Positions 7,820 through 17,400 of a stretch of DNA of 64,000 nucleotides are shown here, piece by piece. The stretch is from Salinicoccus sp. Bachu38. Lineage in GTDB: Bacteria; Bacillota; Bacilli; Staphylococcales; Salinicoccaceae. The number at the start of each line of letters is the position of its first letter. Within the stretch, counting starts at the first letter, position 1. Position numbers and translations under genes: made by a program. The DNA is taken from assembly GCF_038561955.2 (NCBI RefSeq), contig NZ_CP138333.2, positions 1,302,001-1,366,000 on the forward strand, in the 5' to 3' direction. Below the pieces are notes generated by a model. That model did not search any database. It was not told the DNA's origin and saw only the letters and a program-made list of their open reading frames with translations.

Positions 7820-8935
7820 TTATCTGTTTGCTGTTTCCTCTTTTTCCTTGCGTTCCTTCTCGTAATGCTGTTCCGCAAGTATGTCGATTTCCTTCTTCAA
7901 TTCATCGACCATCGTCTCTTCCGGCACTTTCCTGACCGTCTTGCCGTGCATAAATAGAAGGCCTTCTCCACGGGCACCGGCAATCCCGATATCCGCTTCA
8001 CGTGCTTCGCCTGGTCCGTTTACTGCACAGCCAAGCACTGCAACTTTCAGCGGCGCCTTGATTGTGGAAATGTATTCCTCGACTTCGTTCGCTATCGCAA
8101 TCAGATCGATTTCAATACGTCCGCATGTCGGACAGGCGATGAGCGTGGCTGCATTGCTTGCCAGCCCGTAGCTTTTCAGCAGTTCCTTCGCAACTTTCAC
8201 TTCTTCGACCGGATCCGCAGAGAGCGAAATCCTCATCGTATTGCCGATGCCTTTTGAAATGATGGCTCCAAGTCCGGCAGCGCTTTTGACGGTACCGGCG
8301 AACAGGGTGCCACTTTCGGTGATGCCGAGGTGGAGCGGGTAGTCGAATGCTTTTGCAGCCTTTTCATAGGCTTCTATTGCAAGGTTCACATCAGATGCTT
8401 TCATCGATACGATGATATCGTGGAAATCAAGTTCTTCCAGAATCTTGATGTGGTGCAGGGCACTCTCCACCATGCCATCTGCAGTAGGGTAGCCGTATTT
8501 CTTGATGATGTGTCTTTCCAGGCTACCGGCATTGACGCCGATGCGGATCGGGATGCCTTTTGCCTTGCATGCTTCAACCACCGCTTCGACTTTCTCACGT
8601 TTACCAATGTTGCCCGGGTTGATACGGATCTTGTCAGCACCGCCTTCGACAGCGAGCAGGGCAAGTTTATAGTCAAAATGGATGTCCACGACGAGTGGAA
8701 TGTTGATCTGCTTCTTTATTTCTGGAATAGCCAGTGCATCTTCTTCTTTAGGACACGCGACACGTACAATCTGGCATCCTGCTTCTTCCAGACGATGAAT
8801 CTCTTTTACCGTCGCTTCGACATCATGAGTTTTCGTTGTCGTCATGCTCTGGATGATGATCTGGTCGGCGCCGCCGATGGTCACATCGCCGACCTTGACA
8901 GGTCTTGTATTGGTACGGTGTGTAATTTGAGACAT
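7820..8935 (-). CDS. ispG: 4-hydroxy-3-methylbut-2-enyl diphosphate synthase (MEP pathway)
   Basis: This 371-residue iron-sulfur enzyme converts MEcPP to HMBPP in the non-mevalonate isoprenoid pathway. The N-terminal TIM-barrel half holds [16 protein letters not shown] and [12 protein letters not shown]. The 4Fe-4S ligands C268, C271 (ACPTCGR) and C303 ([10 protein letters not shown]) and E310 are all present. I chose the ATG at 8935 because GAGGAG lies 8 bases upstream on the minus strand; the frame could extend five codons further. Presence of this gene, with dxs at 43970, means the MEP route operates here, unlike in S. aureus. Confidence 0.95.
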   Translation of the reverse strand: MSQITHRTNTRPVKVGDVTIGGADQIIIQSMTTTKTHDVEATVKEIHRLEEAGCQIVRVACPKEEDALAIPEIKKQINIPLVVDIHFDYKLALLAVEGGADKIRINPGNIGKREKVEAVVEACKAKGIPIRIGVNAGSLERHIIKKYGYPTADGMVESALHHIKILEELDFHDIIVSMKASDVNLAIEAYEKAAKAFDYPLHLGITESGTLFAGTVKSAAGLGAIISKGIGNTMRISLSADPVEEVKVAKELLKSYGLASNAATLIACPTCGRIEIDLIAIANEVEEYISTIKAPLKVAVLGCAVNGPGEAREADIGIAGARGEGLLFMHGKTVRKVPEETMVDELKKEIDILAEQHYEKERKEKEETANR

Positions 8936-8977
8936 AACCAAGCTCCTCATATTATATGATTCTCTAAATCAACTGCT

Positions 8978-9007
8978 ATTATACTAGATATTTATTGAAA
9001 ATGTAAA
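8978..9007 (-). promoter_or_regulatory. Promoter of ispG (minus strand)
   Basis: Read on the minus strand, TTTACA (9007-9002) and TATAAT (8983-8978) are separated by 18 bases, about 43 bases upstream of the ispG start. Confidence 0.7.
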
Positions 9008-9022
9008 CATTGCGCCTTGTGA

Positions 9023-9757
9023 TCACGCTTTCACCACGGGAAGCTTTTTGAAGTAGTGATAATAGAACGGCAGGGTGAGCATATAGAGCCACCACAGCAG
9101 CGGTCCGGCAGCGAGCTGTATCGCAATCATCGGAATCAGGACGGCCACAGTGGCGAACATGGAGAATTTGAACCAGTTCATGAACCGTGACTTCTTTTTC
9201 AGGAGCTGTGATATCAGATGCAGGACGTAAACGCCCACAGAGAGGAATATGACCGCGAAGAACATGATGACTGCAATATAGAAGACGATGTAGACGATGA
9301 CATAGAAGTACAGGCTCGATGTCTGCTGTTCTATGAAAGTTTTCAGGTCTTCATCCGTTTCGACCTGGCTGATGTATGAATAGTCGAACCCCGAGTTCTG
9401 GACATCCCTGATGTAGATGCCGTCCTTCAGGAAACCAATGAGTATGCCGGAATCACGGTTCACCATATCCTCAGTCGTCATGTCGCCGCTGAAGAGGATA
9501 TCATCCCCCCGGATTGAGACCGTTTCCGTTTCCCCGACATATTCACCGTCCACTATACGGAAGTCGGGTATTTCCGATTCAAGATCGGCCAGGCCGGATG
9601 TCGCATTGACACTCTGGAACAGTGAAATGATATTCGGAAGGGCGATCAGTATGGAGATGAGCAGTATATTGATGAGCATGTGTTTGAAGTTGGCTGTTCT
9701 GAACAGGGGATACTTCTTGAAAGTCAGCAGCCTTTTGAAAAAAGTGAAATACTTCAT
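9023..9757 (-). CDS. DUF1189-family membrane protein
   Basis: This 244-residue protein has an N-terminal membrane segment near residues 27-48, a soluble extracytoplasmic stretch of about 100 residues (roughly 50-150), and three C-terminal hydrophobic segments from 150 to 235. This layout and the position next to sodA match the YqgB-like DUF1189 family of Bacillus. Function is unknown. It is followed by ispG on the same strand, but ispG has a strong promoter of its own. AAGGAAG lies before the ATG. Confidence 0.72.
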   Translation of the reverse strand: MKYFTFFKRLLTFKKYPLFRTANFKHMLINILLISILIALPNIISLFQSVNATSGLADLESEIPDFRIVDGEYVGETETVSIRGDDILFSGDMTTEDMVNRDSGILIGFLKDGIYIRDVQNSGFDYSYISQVETDEDLKTFIEQQTSSLYFYVIVYIVFYIAVIMFFAVIFLSVGVYVLHLISQLLKKKSRFMNWFKFSMFATVAVLIPMIAIQLAAGPLLWWLYMLTLPFYYHYFKKLPVVKA

Positions 9758-9805
9758 TAAGTAACGCTTCCTTTTTCATGAAATGCATATGTTTTGCCTT
9801 CAGAT

Positions 9806-9821
9806 TCAGACCAAGGTCTGA
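9806..9821. promoter_or_regulatory. 16-bp palindrome between the DUF1189 gene and sodA
   Basis: TCAGACC-AA-GGTCTGA is a perfect inverted repeat with 7-bp arms and a 2-bp centre, in the divergent intergenic region 9758-9915. A two-base loop is too tight for an RNA hairpin, so a protein-binding site is likelier. The cognate regulator is unknown. Confidence 0.4.
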
Positions 9822-9848
9822 AAAATCACACTTCGTCAGGCAATACAT

Positions 9849-9877
9849 TTGTTATTTTAACACCGAATTGATATATT
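9849..9877 (+). promoter_or_regulatory. Promoter of sodA
   Basis: TTGTTA (9849-9854) and TATATT (9872-9877) are separated by 17 bases. A strong SD, GGAGGGG, precedes the gene. Confidence 0.6.
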
Positions 9878-9915
9878 TGGTATGTAAACAATTTACTCAT
9901 GGAGGGGAATTAACT

Positions 9916-10518
9916 ATGGCTTTTGAACTACCAGAACTACCATATGCATATGATGCATTGGAACCACACATCGACAAAGAAACTATGGAAATTCACCACA
10001 CAAAGCATCATAACACTTATGTGACCAAACTCAATGATGCTGTCAAAGGAACGGACCTTGAGAACAAGTCCATCGAAGATGTCATCAAGAATCTCGACTC
10101 AGTTCCTGAAGACAAGAAGACAGCAGTGAGAAACAATGGCGGCGGTCATTTGAACCACTCACTATTCTGGGAACTTCTCTCTCCTGAATCCAAAGAGGTT
10201 TCTGGCGAAGTTAAAGATGCAATTGAATCCAAATTCGGATCTGTGGACAAATTCAAGGAAGAATTTGAAGCAGCAGGCGCAGGCCGATTCGGTTCAGGCT
10301 GGGCTTGGCTGGTTGTAAACAACGGAGAACTCGAAATCGTATCCACTCCAAACCAGGACAACCCTGTCACAGATGGCAAGACACCAATCCTTGGTGTGGA
10401 CGTATGGGAGCATGCGTACTATCTGAAGTATCAGAACAAACGTCCAGAATACCTGAAAGCATTTTGGAACGTAGTCAATTGGGATAAAGTGAACGAACTT
10501 TACAGCAATGCAAAATAG
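9916..10518 (+). CDS. sodA: Superoxide dismutase (Mn/Fe family)
   Basis: This 200-residue enzyme dismutates superoxide to O2 and H2O2 in the cytoplasm. Metal-ligand regions are all present: H27 in EIHHTKHH, the histidine in [11 protein letters not shown], and the aspartate and histidine in [17 protein letters not shown]. The segment FGSGWAWLV is also typical. Manganese use is likely for a Gram-positive coccus but cannot be settled from sequence. The ATG at 9916 follows GGAGGGG; the frame is open further upstream but that part is not coding. Codon use is more A/T-rich than neighbours, as is common in highly expressed genes. Confidence 0.96.
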   Translation: MAFELPELPYAYDALEPHIDKETMEIHHTKHHNTYVTKLNDAVKGTDLENKSIEDVIKNLDSVPEDKKTAVRNNGGGHLNHSLFWELLSPESKEVSGEVKDAIESKFGSVDKFKEEFEAAGAGRFGSGWAWLVVNNGELEIVSTPNQDNPVTDGKTPILGVDVWEHAYYLKYQNKRPEYLKAFWNVVNWDKVNELYSNAK

Positions 10519-10530
10519 GCTGTGATTCAG

Positions 10531-10556
10531 AGAGTGGGGAAACCCACTCTTTTTTG
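10531..10556 (+). terminator. Terminator of sodA
   Basis: AGAGTGGG and CCCACTCT pair around a GAAA tetraloop, followed by TTTTTTG. Confidence 0.92.
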
Positions 10557-10586
10557 TTTGATTTTTAAATGCAACCATCCATTATG

Positions 10587-10595
10587 TGGTAGAAT
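10587..10595 (+). promoter_or_regulatory. Extended -10 promoter of pbp3
   Basis: TGGTAGAAT carries a TGN extension before the -10 element TAGAAT (10590-10595). No good -35 element is visible. Confidence 0.4.
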
Positions 10596-10635
10596 GACAT
10601 TACATATTTTTAAGTGAAAAAAGGAATGAGTAGGA

Positions 10636-12825
10636 TTGAAACGAGCGAAAACAAAAAGCCTTGAAACGATAAACAGGCAAATAATGAAATCGAGGATCAA
10701 TATCATCATGCTGCTGGTATTTCTGCTTTGCCTGCTACTCGTATTCCGGTTGGGCTATCTTCAGATCGTCAAAGGTGATACATATCAGGAAGAAGTGGAG
10801 AACGCCCAGTTCGTCGAAATCAACCAGAGTGTGCCAAGAGGCGAAATATATGATAGAAACGGCAATCTGCTGGTGGGCAATGCTTCCAAGAAGGCGGTCT
10901 ATTTCACACGCCACAGGAACATGTCTTCCGGTGAAATCATGGATGTAGCGGTGGAACTGAGCGATTATATCGATATGGAGACGGAAAACCTGTCCCTCCG
11001 GGACAAGCAGGACTATCTCATCAGCCGCTATCCGGATGAAGTGGAGCGCCTGATGGCAGAGGAGCAGACCTTGCTTGAAAACGGCAACATCTCCCAGGAA
11101 CAGTTCAACCAGGAACTCTATCAGCGCATTGATGAAGAACGCATTTCCGATATATTGACCGAAGAGGATCTGAATACGATTGCAATATATGTGGAAATGA
11201 TCAATGCACGCGAGCTGAATCCGGTCGTCATCAAAAGCGAGGGTGTGACCGAAGAGGAATTTGCTGAAATCAATGAGTCTTTGGATACGCTCGAAGGCAT
11301 CACTACAGGAATGGATTGGGAGAGGGATTATCCGTATGGAGAAACCTTGAGGACCGTCCTCGGGGAAGTCTCCTCCTCTGAGGAAGGGCTTCCGAGGGAG
11401 CTTCTCGACCATTACATGGCACTTGGCTATTCCCGGAATGACAGGGTAGGGAAGACCTATCTGGAGTACCAGTATGAAAATGTGCTGCGCGGAGAAAAGG
11501 AGCAGGTCAAATACACCACCGACAAATCGGGTGAAATCATCAGTCAGGAAGTAGTCAAAGAAGGGGAGCCGGGTGACGACCTCTATTTGACAATCGATAT
11601 CAACCTGCAGCTTGAAATTGAAGAGCTGGCCGAGCATCATCTCACCTCTCTGAGGGAGATGGCTGAAGAGATCCAGCAGAGGAACAGCCGAAGTGGCGAA
11701 ATCGACTACACGATCATCCCGGAATACCTCAACACGGTTGTACTCGTCGTGCAGGATCCGAATAACGGGGATGTACTTGCGATGGTCGGCAAGCAGTTGG
11801 ATGACAATGGTGAGATCGTCGACTACCATTACGGTGCGCTGACTTCGACGTATGCAGTGGGATCCTCCGTGAAGGGTGCCACAGTGGCAACAGGCTACCA
11901 GAATGATGTCATCGAAGCGGGAGAGACGCTTGTCGACGAACCTTTGAACTTTTCAGGAAACGAACAAGCAATCAGTTCCTTCTTTAACAGGGATGGAAAA
12001 GTGGCATTGGATGACCAGGAGGCACTGATGGTCTCCTCCAACGTCTATATGATGAAAATCGCATTGGGGCTGGCCGGGCTCGAATATCATGAAGGCATGT
12101 CCCTGCCGACGGATATCCAGGATGCCGCCAATAAGCTGAGGAATGGCCTCAACCAGTTCGGGCTCGGTGTATCGACCGGCATCGACCTTCCAAATGAGGC
12201 CAGGGGCCTGAGCCCGGACTTGAGCAACGCGCCGGGCAGCTACCTCAATCTGTCCATCGGCCAGTATGATACGTATTCAGCACTCCAGCTGTCACAGTAT
12301 GTTTCGACGATCGCGAATGGAGGCAACAGGGTGGGGCTGCATATGGCCAAGGAAGTCCGGGAAGGGGATGCAAACGAGGAAGGGGCTGTTCTTCAGTCCT
12401 TCAATGGCAAAGTGCTCAACACAGTCGAATTTTCCCCTGCAGAATTGTCTCAGATCCAAAAAGGCTTCTTCGACGTATTCAACACCCATGATACGGCGAC
12501 CGACCGTTATGGTACGGGCTGGGATGCATACCATGAACTTGAACCGAAGGCGGCCGGAAAGACCGGTACGGCAGAAGCTCATTTCAATGGCGACAATGTC
12601 CTGAACCAGACATACACCGGGTATGCACCTTACGAAAATCCAGACATGGCATTTTCGATCATCTTCCCGAACATGCCGTACACAGTGCCATTCTTCCCTG
12701 CACAGTACCTGGGGCGGGATGTCATCAACAAGTATTACGAACTTTACCATGAACAGGAACCTGTTGCACCCTATGAGTATAATACGAACGAATTCTATTC
12801 AAGACTTGTATATGACAGTTATTAG
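10636..12825 (+). CDS. pbp3: Class B penicillin-binding protein (PBP3-like transpeptidase)
   Basis: This 729-residue protein cross-links peptidoglycan at the membrane surface. A single membrane anchor spans about residues 20-42 (MLLVFLLCLLLVF), followed by the dimerisation region with SVPRGEIYDRNG. The transpeptidase domain has all three active-site motifs: S410-x-x-K413 (SSVK), S467-S-N469 and K642-T-G-T645. Long matches to S. aureus PBP3 (for example YSRNDRVGKTYLEYQYE) support the name; the Bacillus counterpart at this locus is PbpA. The start is TTG at 10636 with AAGGA about ten bases upstream. It lies between sodA and pst as in Bacillus. Confidence 0.93.
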   Translation: MKRAKTKSLETINRQIMKSRINIIMLLVFLLCLLLVFRLGYLQIVKGDTYQEEVENAQFVEINQSVPRGEIYDRNGNLLVGNASKKAVYFTRHRNMSSGEIMDVAVELSDYIDMETENLSLRDKQDYLISRYPDEVERLMAEEQTLLENGNISQEQFNQELYQRIDEERISDILTEEDLNTIAIYVEMINARELNPVVIKSEGVTEEEFAEINESLDTLEGITTGMDWERDYPYGETLRTVLGEVSSSEEGLPRELLDHYMALGYSRNDRVGKTYLEYQYENVLRGEKEQVKYTTDKSGEIISQEVVKEGEPGDDLYLTIDINLQLEIEELAEHHLTSLREMAEEIQQRNSRSGEIDYTIIPEYLNTVVLVVQDPNNGDVLAMVGKQLDDNGEIVDYHYGALTSTYAVGSSVKGATVATGYQNDVIEAGETLVDEPLNFSGNEQAISSFFNRDGKVALDDQEALMVSSNVYMMKIALGLAGLEYHEGMSLPTDIQDAANKLRNGLNQFGLGVSTGIDLPNEARGLSPDLSNAPGSYLNLSIGQYDTYSALQLSQYVSTIANGGNRVGLHMAKEVREGDANEEGAVLQSFNGKVLNTVEFSPAELSQIQKGFFDVFNTHDTATDRYGTGWDAYHELEPKAAGKTGTAEAHFNGDNVLNQTYTGYAPYENPDMAFSIIFPNMPYTVPFFPAQYLGRDVINKYYELYHEQEPVAPYEYNTNEFYSRLVYDSY

Positions 12826-12829
12826 AATG

Positions 12830-12871
12830 ACACCACCGATGCTGGGATGCCAGCACCGGTGGTGTTTTTTT
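12830..12871 (+). terminator. Terminator of pbp3
   Basis: ACACCACCG-ATGCTGG pairs with CCAGCA-CCGGTGGTGT around GATG, followed by a T tract. Confidence 0.92.
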
Positions 12872-12874
12872 ATA

Positions 12875-12913
12875 TTTACATAATCTTTACAAACCATTCA
12901 TTTCAAATTTACA
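12875..12913 (+). promoter_or_regulatory. Pho box upstream of pstS
   Basis: Four hexamers lie at an exact 11-bp period: TTTACA at 12875, TTTACA at 12886, TTCATT at 12897 and TTTACA at 12908. Bacillus PhoP binds direct TT(A/C/T)ACA repeats spaced by about five bases, so this is an excellent PhoP site for phosphate-starvation induction. It begins just after the pbp3 terminator and ends 62 bases before pstS. The identity of the regulator is inferred. Confidence 0.78.
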
Positions 12914-12975
12914 TTCATTCGATAGAGTAAGGCTTGTAGGAAATACAACACTTATTTATTGGAGGAGTTCGGGTA

Positions 12976-13968
12976 ATGAAAAAGAGTATTTTTATGGCTG
13001 CATTGCTGATGGGTCTGATGTTCATCCTGGCAGCTTGCGGCAGTGGTTCTGCTGAGGATACAACAGAAGAGAGTACAGAAAATGGCAGCGGGGAAGCAAC
13101 AGAAGGTTCTGAAGCAAGTACAGACGGGGAAGGCACACTGTCCGGTACAGTCAATGGTGACGGATCATCCACAGTCGCTCCCATCCTCGAATTGATAAAT
13201 GAAGACTTCAATGCCGAATATCCGGAAGTACAGGTTTCCATCGGGGTCTCCGGCACAGGCGGCGGCTTCGAGAAATTTGTAGCCGGTGAGACGGACTTCC
13301 AGAACGCATCCCGTGAAATCAAGGAAGAGGAAGTTTCCGCACTGGAGGAAGCAGGCATCGACTACACAGAATTCAAGGTTGCGAACGACGGCCTGACTGT
13401 TGCAGTCAACACGGAAAATGATTTCGTGGATTATCTGACCTTCGAAGAGCTTCAGACAATCTACAGCGGCGAAGCTGAAACATGGAACGATGTCCGTGAT
13501 GAATTCCCAGAAGAGGAAATTACAGCATACGCGCCGGACCAGTCACATGGTACACATGACTTCTTCAAGGAAGCAGTCATGGAAGATGGTGACATCACAG
13601 CTGAATTGAACCAGGATACGAACGTTATATCCCAATCTGTCACCAGCGACGCCAACTCAATCGGATTCTTTGGCTACAACTTCTACATGGTGAACGAAGG
13701 CAACCTGAAAGGTGTTCCCATCCAAGGACCGGATAACGAAGAGCCGGTTGAAGTGACGGAAGAAACGGTCATGAGCTATGACTACCCATTGGCGCGTCCG
13801 CTGTTCGTATATGCCAAGAATGAATCCCTGGAAAACAATGAGTCATTCATGCAGTTCATGGAATTCACTCTGAACAATGCTTCATCTGCAGCTGAAGAGG
13901 CAGGCTATGTCGCTTTGACAGAAGAAGAAATGCAGGAGCAGAAGGATAAACTCGAAGATTTCAAGTAG
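12976..13968 (+). CDS. pstS: Phosphate-binding lipoprotein of the Pst transporter
   Basis: This 330-residue lipoprotein captures phosphate outside the membrane for PstCA. The signal peptide ends in the lipobox ILAAC, with C21 as the lipidated residue. A Ser/Thr/Glu/Gly-rich linker runs from about residue 25 to 55. The phosphate-binding loop GDGSSTVAPI follows, then GVSGTGGGFEKFVAGETDF and a DQSHGTHDFF segment. The acidic composition is consistent with life at raised salt. SD GGAGGAG lies before the ATG. It heads the pst operon and sits behind the Pho box. Confidence 0.96.
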   Translation: MKKSIFMAALLMGLMFILAACGSGSAEDTTEESTENGSGEATEGSEASTDGEGTLSGTVNGDGSSTVAPILELINEDFNAEYPEVQVSIGVSGTGGGFEKFVAGETDFQNASREIKEEEVSALEEAGIDYTEFKVANDGLTVAVNTENDFVDYLTFEELQTIYSGEAETWNDVRDEFPEEEITAYAPDQSHGTHDFFKEAVMEDGDITAELNQDTNVISQSVTSDANSIGFFGYNFYMVNEGNLKGVPIQGPDNEEPVEVTEETVMSYDYPLARPLFVYAKNESLENNESFMQFMEFTLNNASSAAEEAGYVALTEEEMQEQKDKLEDFK

Positions 13969-13992
13969 GCGCTTAAACCAATAGCAGGACAC

Positions 13993-14018
13993 TGGACGGG
14001 TGGAGGCCCGTCCATTTT
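13993..14018 (+). terminator. Hairpin between pstS and pstC (attenuator or processing site)
   Basis: TGGACGGG (13993-14000) pairs with CCCGTCCA (14007-14014), followed only by TTTTAA. The short T run suggests partial termination or 3'-end protection of the pstS message, which would keep the binding protein in excess over the membrane subunits. Confidence 0.6.
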
Positions 14019-14043
14019 AAAGTATTTTGAAACGAGGTTCATT

Positions 14044-14970
14044 ATGAGTGATTATAATATTCGTGAAATGATAGATAATAAAAAAGGCAGACGCAGTACA
14101 GTGTTCATCGAGAAGATGGTGCCCATCATCCTGCTCGTCATCACCTCCGTATCCGTGCTGACCACAATAGGCATTCTGGTCACCTTACTTTCAGAAACGG
14201 TCATGTTCTTCACCAGGGTTTCACCAATAGAGTTTCTCACTTCCACTGAGTGGTCAGCGTTCAGCTCTGATCCACAATGGGGAATTTTTGCCCTTATCAT
14301 GGGAACATTGAAAATCACCGTCATAGCAGTCGCTTTTGCAGTGCCGATCGGATTGGGGGCTGCAATCTACCTGAGTGAATATGCAAGCGATCGTGTGCGG
14401 CGCGTAATCAAGCCGATACTGGAGATTCTTGCAGGCATCCCGACAGTCGTCTACGGTTTCTTCGCATTGACATTCGTTACACCTTTAATAAGAAGCATCT
14501 GGCCCGAGGTCAATCTCTTCAACGCCATCAGTCCGGGTCTCGTCGTCGGAGTCATGATCATCCCAATGATCGCAAGCCTGAGTGAAGATGCAATGAGCTC
14601 CGTACCGAACTCAATGCGGGAAGGGGCGCTCGGTCTTGGATCCACAAGACTCGAAACAGTGTTCAAGGTGGTCCTGCCTGCTGCCGTCTCAGGCATCATG
14701 GCCTCGATCGTCCTTGCGGTATCCCGGGCCATCGGAGAGACGATGATTGTTTCGATTGCTGCGGGAAGCACTCCAAATGCAAGTCTCAATATCATGGAGT
14801 CCCTCCAGACGATGACCGGTTTCATCGTCCAGGTCGCATCGGGGGATGCGACATACGGAAGTGATGTGTACTTCAGCCTCTACGCTGTCGGCATGACACT
14901 GTTCGTTTTCACACTGCTGATGAACGTCATTGCACAATGGTTTTCACGGAAGTTCAGGGAGGAATATTAA
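14044..14970 (+). CDS. pstC: Phosphate ABC transporter permease PstC
   Basis: This 308-residue permease has six hydrophobic segments. The binding-protein-dependent transport motif lies in the region SMREGALGLGSTRLETVFKVVLPAA followed by SGIMASIVLAVSRAIGETMIV, which is the EAA loop that contacts the ATPase (quoted in pieces). It pairs with PstA to form the phosphate channel. pstA starts at the base after its stop codon, so the two are tightly coupled. Confidence 0.95.
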   Translation: MSDYNIREMIDNKKGRRSTVFIEKMVPIILLVITSVSVLTTIGILVTLLSETVMFFTRVSPIEFLTSTEWSAFSSDPQWGIFALIMGTLKITVIAVAFAVPIGLGAAIYLSEYASDRVRRVIKPILEILAGIPTVVYGFFALTFVTPLIRSIWPEVNLFNAISPGLVVGVMIIPMIASLSEDAMSSVPNSMREGALGLGSTRLETVFKVVLPAAVSGIMASIVLAVSRAIGETMIVSIAAGSTPNASLNIMESLQTMTGFIVQVASGDATYGSDVYFSLYAVGMTLFVFTLLMNVIAQWFSRKFREEY

Positions 14971-15849
14971 ATGGAACTGATCAACAAAAATGAAATTGGG
15001 AAAAAATTGAGTGGAAGACTGCTGTTGAACAAGACTATGAAATACATCTTCCTCCTGTGCACCCTGGTCGGACTGGTCGTCCTCGCCACTCTGCTGATCG
15101 ATACGATAATTGATGGCTGGAGCTATCTGTCAGCCGAATTCTTTACGAATTTCAGCTCGAGCCGTCCTGACAATGCAGGCATAAGAGGCGCCCTGATCGG
15201 TACATTATGGTTAATGGCAACAACAGCGCCGATTGCAATCATACTCTCCGTCGGCACAGCACTGTATCTGGAAGAATATGCACCCAAAAATAAGATTACC
15301 GACTTCATAAAGATAAATATCTCCAACCTGGCGGGTGTGCCTTCCGTAGTGTTCGGTCTGCTCGGCCTTACGCTGTTCGTCCGAATGGCAGGACTCGGAA
15401 ATTCCGTCCTTGCCGCAGCACTGACGATGTCGCTCATGATTCTTCCTGTAATCGTCGTCGCTTCCCAGGAAGCCATCCGTTCGGTGCCATCCTCCATCCG
15501 TGAGGCCTCCATCGGGATGGGTGCAACGAAATGGCAGACCATCACCCGTGTCATCCTGCCGGCCTCATTGCCGGGTATCATCACAGGGATCATATTGGCA
15601 CTTTCACGTGCAATCGGGGAAACGGCCCCCCTCGTCGTCATCGGCATTCCGACGATCCTGCTCTTTACACCAACAAGTGTGTTCGACACATTCTCAGCAC
15701 TGCCAATGCAGATCTTCTCATGGGTCAAAATGCCCAATCCGGAATTCCAGTCCATTACAGCGGCGGCCATACTCGTACTCCTGTTCATCCTGTTCCTGAT
15801 GAACTCTGTAGCGATATATATAAGGAATAAATACTCTAAGCGTTTTTAA
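14971..15849 (+). CDS. pstA: Phosphate ABC transporter permease PstA
   Basis: This 292-residue permease has six predicted membrane segments. The EAA loop region reads SIREASIGMGATKWQTITRVILP and is followed by ALSRAIGETAPLVVIG, both typical of PstA. The ATG directly abuts the pstC stop codon, with GGAGG inside the end of pstC as its ribosome site. It acts with PstC in the membrane. Confidence 0.95.
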   Translation: MELINKNEIGKKLSGRLLLNKTMKYIFLLCTLVGLVVLATLLIDTIIDGWSYLSAEFFTNFSSSRPDNAGIRGALIGTLWLMATTAPIAIILSVGTALYLEEYAPKNKITDFIKINISNLAGVPSVVFGLLGLTLFVRMAGLGNSVLAAALTMSLMILPVIVVASQEAIRSVPSSIREASIGMGATKWQTITRVILPASLPGIITGIILALSRAIGETAPLVVIGIPTILLFTPTSVFDTFSALPMQIFSWVKMPNPEFQSITAAAILVLLFILFLMNSVAIYIRNKYSKRF

Positions 15850-15864
15850 TATGGAGGCTTTAAT

Positions 15865-16716
15865 ATGACTTTGACAAAAGTAAAAGAGGAAAAAGATATG
15901 AAAACAATCCATGATGCGACGGTCCAGGACCGGAGCGTTGAGAACCAGGCAGCTGAACAGGCCCAGCCGGTCTTCCAATCCAAGAATTTCAACCTATGGT
16001 ATGGAGACAACCATGCCCTTCAGAACGTCGACCTTGATTTCAACAGGAATGAAATTTCCGCGATAATCGGCCCTTCGGGGTGTGGCAAATCCACCTTCAT
16101 AAAAGCGCTGAATCGGATGGTGGAGCTCGTACCAATCGTCCGTACGGAAGGGGATATCCTCTACAGGGACCAGAGCATCTTCGACAAGTCGCTGACTGTG
16201 GAGGAACTGCGTACAAAGGTCGGCATGGTCTTCCAGAAGCCGAACCCCTTCCCGAAATCCATCTATGATAATGTCGCCTATGGTGCACGCGTCCACGGCA
16301 TCCGTAACAAGAAGGTGCTGGACCAGGTGGTGGAGAAGAGCCTGAAGGGCGCTGCCATATGGGAGGAAGTAAAGGACAGGTTGAACGATAATGCCTACGG
16401 ACTTTCCGGTGGACAGCAGCAGAGAATCTGCATCGCCCGCGCACTGGCGATAGAGCCGGATGTCATTCTGATGGACGAGCCGACGAGTGCCCTCGACCCG
16501 ATTTCCACCACCAAGATTGAGGACCTGATGCAGGAGCTCAAGAAGGAATACAGCATCATCATCGTCACGCACAATATGCAGCAGGCGGCGAGAATCTCGG
16601 ACAGGACGGCCTTTTTCTATCAAGGTCATGTGATAGAATATGATCGGACGAACGTCATTTTCGAAAAACCGAAGGATCAGCGTACCGAAGACTACGTTTC
16701 AGGCAGGTTCGGGTAA
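15865..16716 (+). CDS. pstB: Phosphate ABC transporter ATP-binding protein PstB
   Basis: This 283-residue ATPase drives phosphate import. Walker A is GPSGCGKST (residues 69-77), the PstB-specific ALNRM follows it, the Q-loop region is [13 protein letters not shown], the signature is LSGGQQQR, and Walker B is [14 protein letters not shown]. The N-terminus has about 35 extra, poorly conserved residues before the core. The ATG at 15865 has GGAGG upstream; an internal ATG at 15898 is also possible. Unlike B. subtilis, only one pstB copy is present. phoU follows with a one-base overlap. Confidence 0.95.
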   Translation: MTLTKVKEEKDMKTIHDATVQDRSVENQAAEQAQPVFQSKNFNLWYGDNHALQNVDLDFNRNEISAIIGPSGCGKSTFIKALNRMVELVPIVRTEGDILYRDQSIFDKSLTVEELRTKVGMVFQKPNPFPKSIYDNVAYGARVHGIRNKKVLDQVVEKSLKGAAIWEEVKDRLNDNAYGLSGGQQQRICIARALAIEPDVILMDEPTSALDPISTTKIEDLMQELKKEYSIIIVTHNMQQAARISDRTAFFYQGHVIEYDRTNVIFEKPKDQRTEDYVSGRFG

Positions 16717-17372
16717 TGATGGCATATCGCGGAAAATTTTCCGATGAAATGCAGAGGCTGTATGACAATGTCAATTCACTCGGATATGAGTGCTATGACC
16801 GTCTGAGAGGGAGCACCGCCATCCTTTCGAGTATGGATACGGCAGATGCCAGGGAACTGGTGTCAGATGACCTCAGGATCAACAATCTGGAGGAGGAGAT
16901 CAATACCCAGGCCATCAATCTGATAACCACACAGCAGCCTGTAGCCACCGACCTCAGGCTCATCATCTCCAGCATCAAGGTGGCGGATGATCTCGAACGG
17001 ATCAGCGACAACATCAGCAATCTCGGAGAGGTAAGGAAGCGTGTGCGCATCACCAATGAAAAGCTGCTCCTGCGACTGTCCACGATGGAACATCTCGCAC
17101 TGTTGATGCTGGCAGATGTAAAGACCGCCTATGACACCCGTAATATCGACCTGTGTACAGAAATCATCACTCGGGATGAGGACATAGACGCGCTGTTCGT
17201 CCAGATCACCACATCGGACATCTTTGACGAGACGGATGCTTTCCTGACGGGGCAGAGCCAGCTGTGCGCAAAATACCTGGAGCGTATCGGGGACCATATA
17301 AAGAACATCGCAGAACATGTCTTCTATGTACTCACTGGGGACAAGCATGAAAGCAGAAAGCAGATGAACTAG
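16716..17372 (+). CDS. phoU: Phosphate signalling and transport regulator PhoU
   Basis: This 218-residue all-helical protein has two PhoU repeats, each with a metal-binding E/D-rich motif: ISSIKVADDLERISDNISNLGE in the first half and AKYLERIGDHIKNIAEHVFY in the second. PhoU links Pst transport activity to the phosphate sensor kinase and limits phosphate uptake. Two ATG codons at 16716 and 16719 are equally possible starts. It ends the operon, followed by a strong terminator. Confidence 0.94.
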   Translation: MMAYRGKFSDEMQRLYDNVNSLGYECYDRLRGSTAILSSMDTADARELVSDDLRINNLEEEINTQAINLITTQQPVATDLRLIISSIKVADDLERISDNISNLGEVRKRVRITNEKLLLRLSTMEHLALLMLADVKTAYDTRNIDLCTEIITRDEDIDALFVQITTSDIFDETDAFLTGQSQLCAKYLERIGDHIKNIAEHVFYVLTGDKHESRKQMN

Positions 17373-17400
17373 ACTCTGGGAAGTTTCCAGAGTCTTTTTT
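17371..17400 (+). terminator. Terminator of the pst operon
   Basis: AGACTCTGG pairs with CCAGAGTCT, followed by TTTTT. The left arm begins within the phoU stop codon. Confidence 0.92.

Noticed and set aside
10735-11829. 364-residue ORF antisense to pbp3
   Set aside because: It lies wholly opposite a conserved penicillin-binding protein with intact motifs, has no ribosome site, and its translation shows no recognisable domain. It is a codon-bias shadow.
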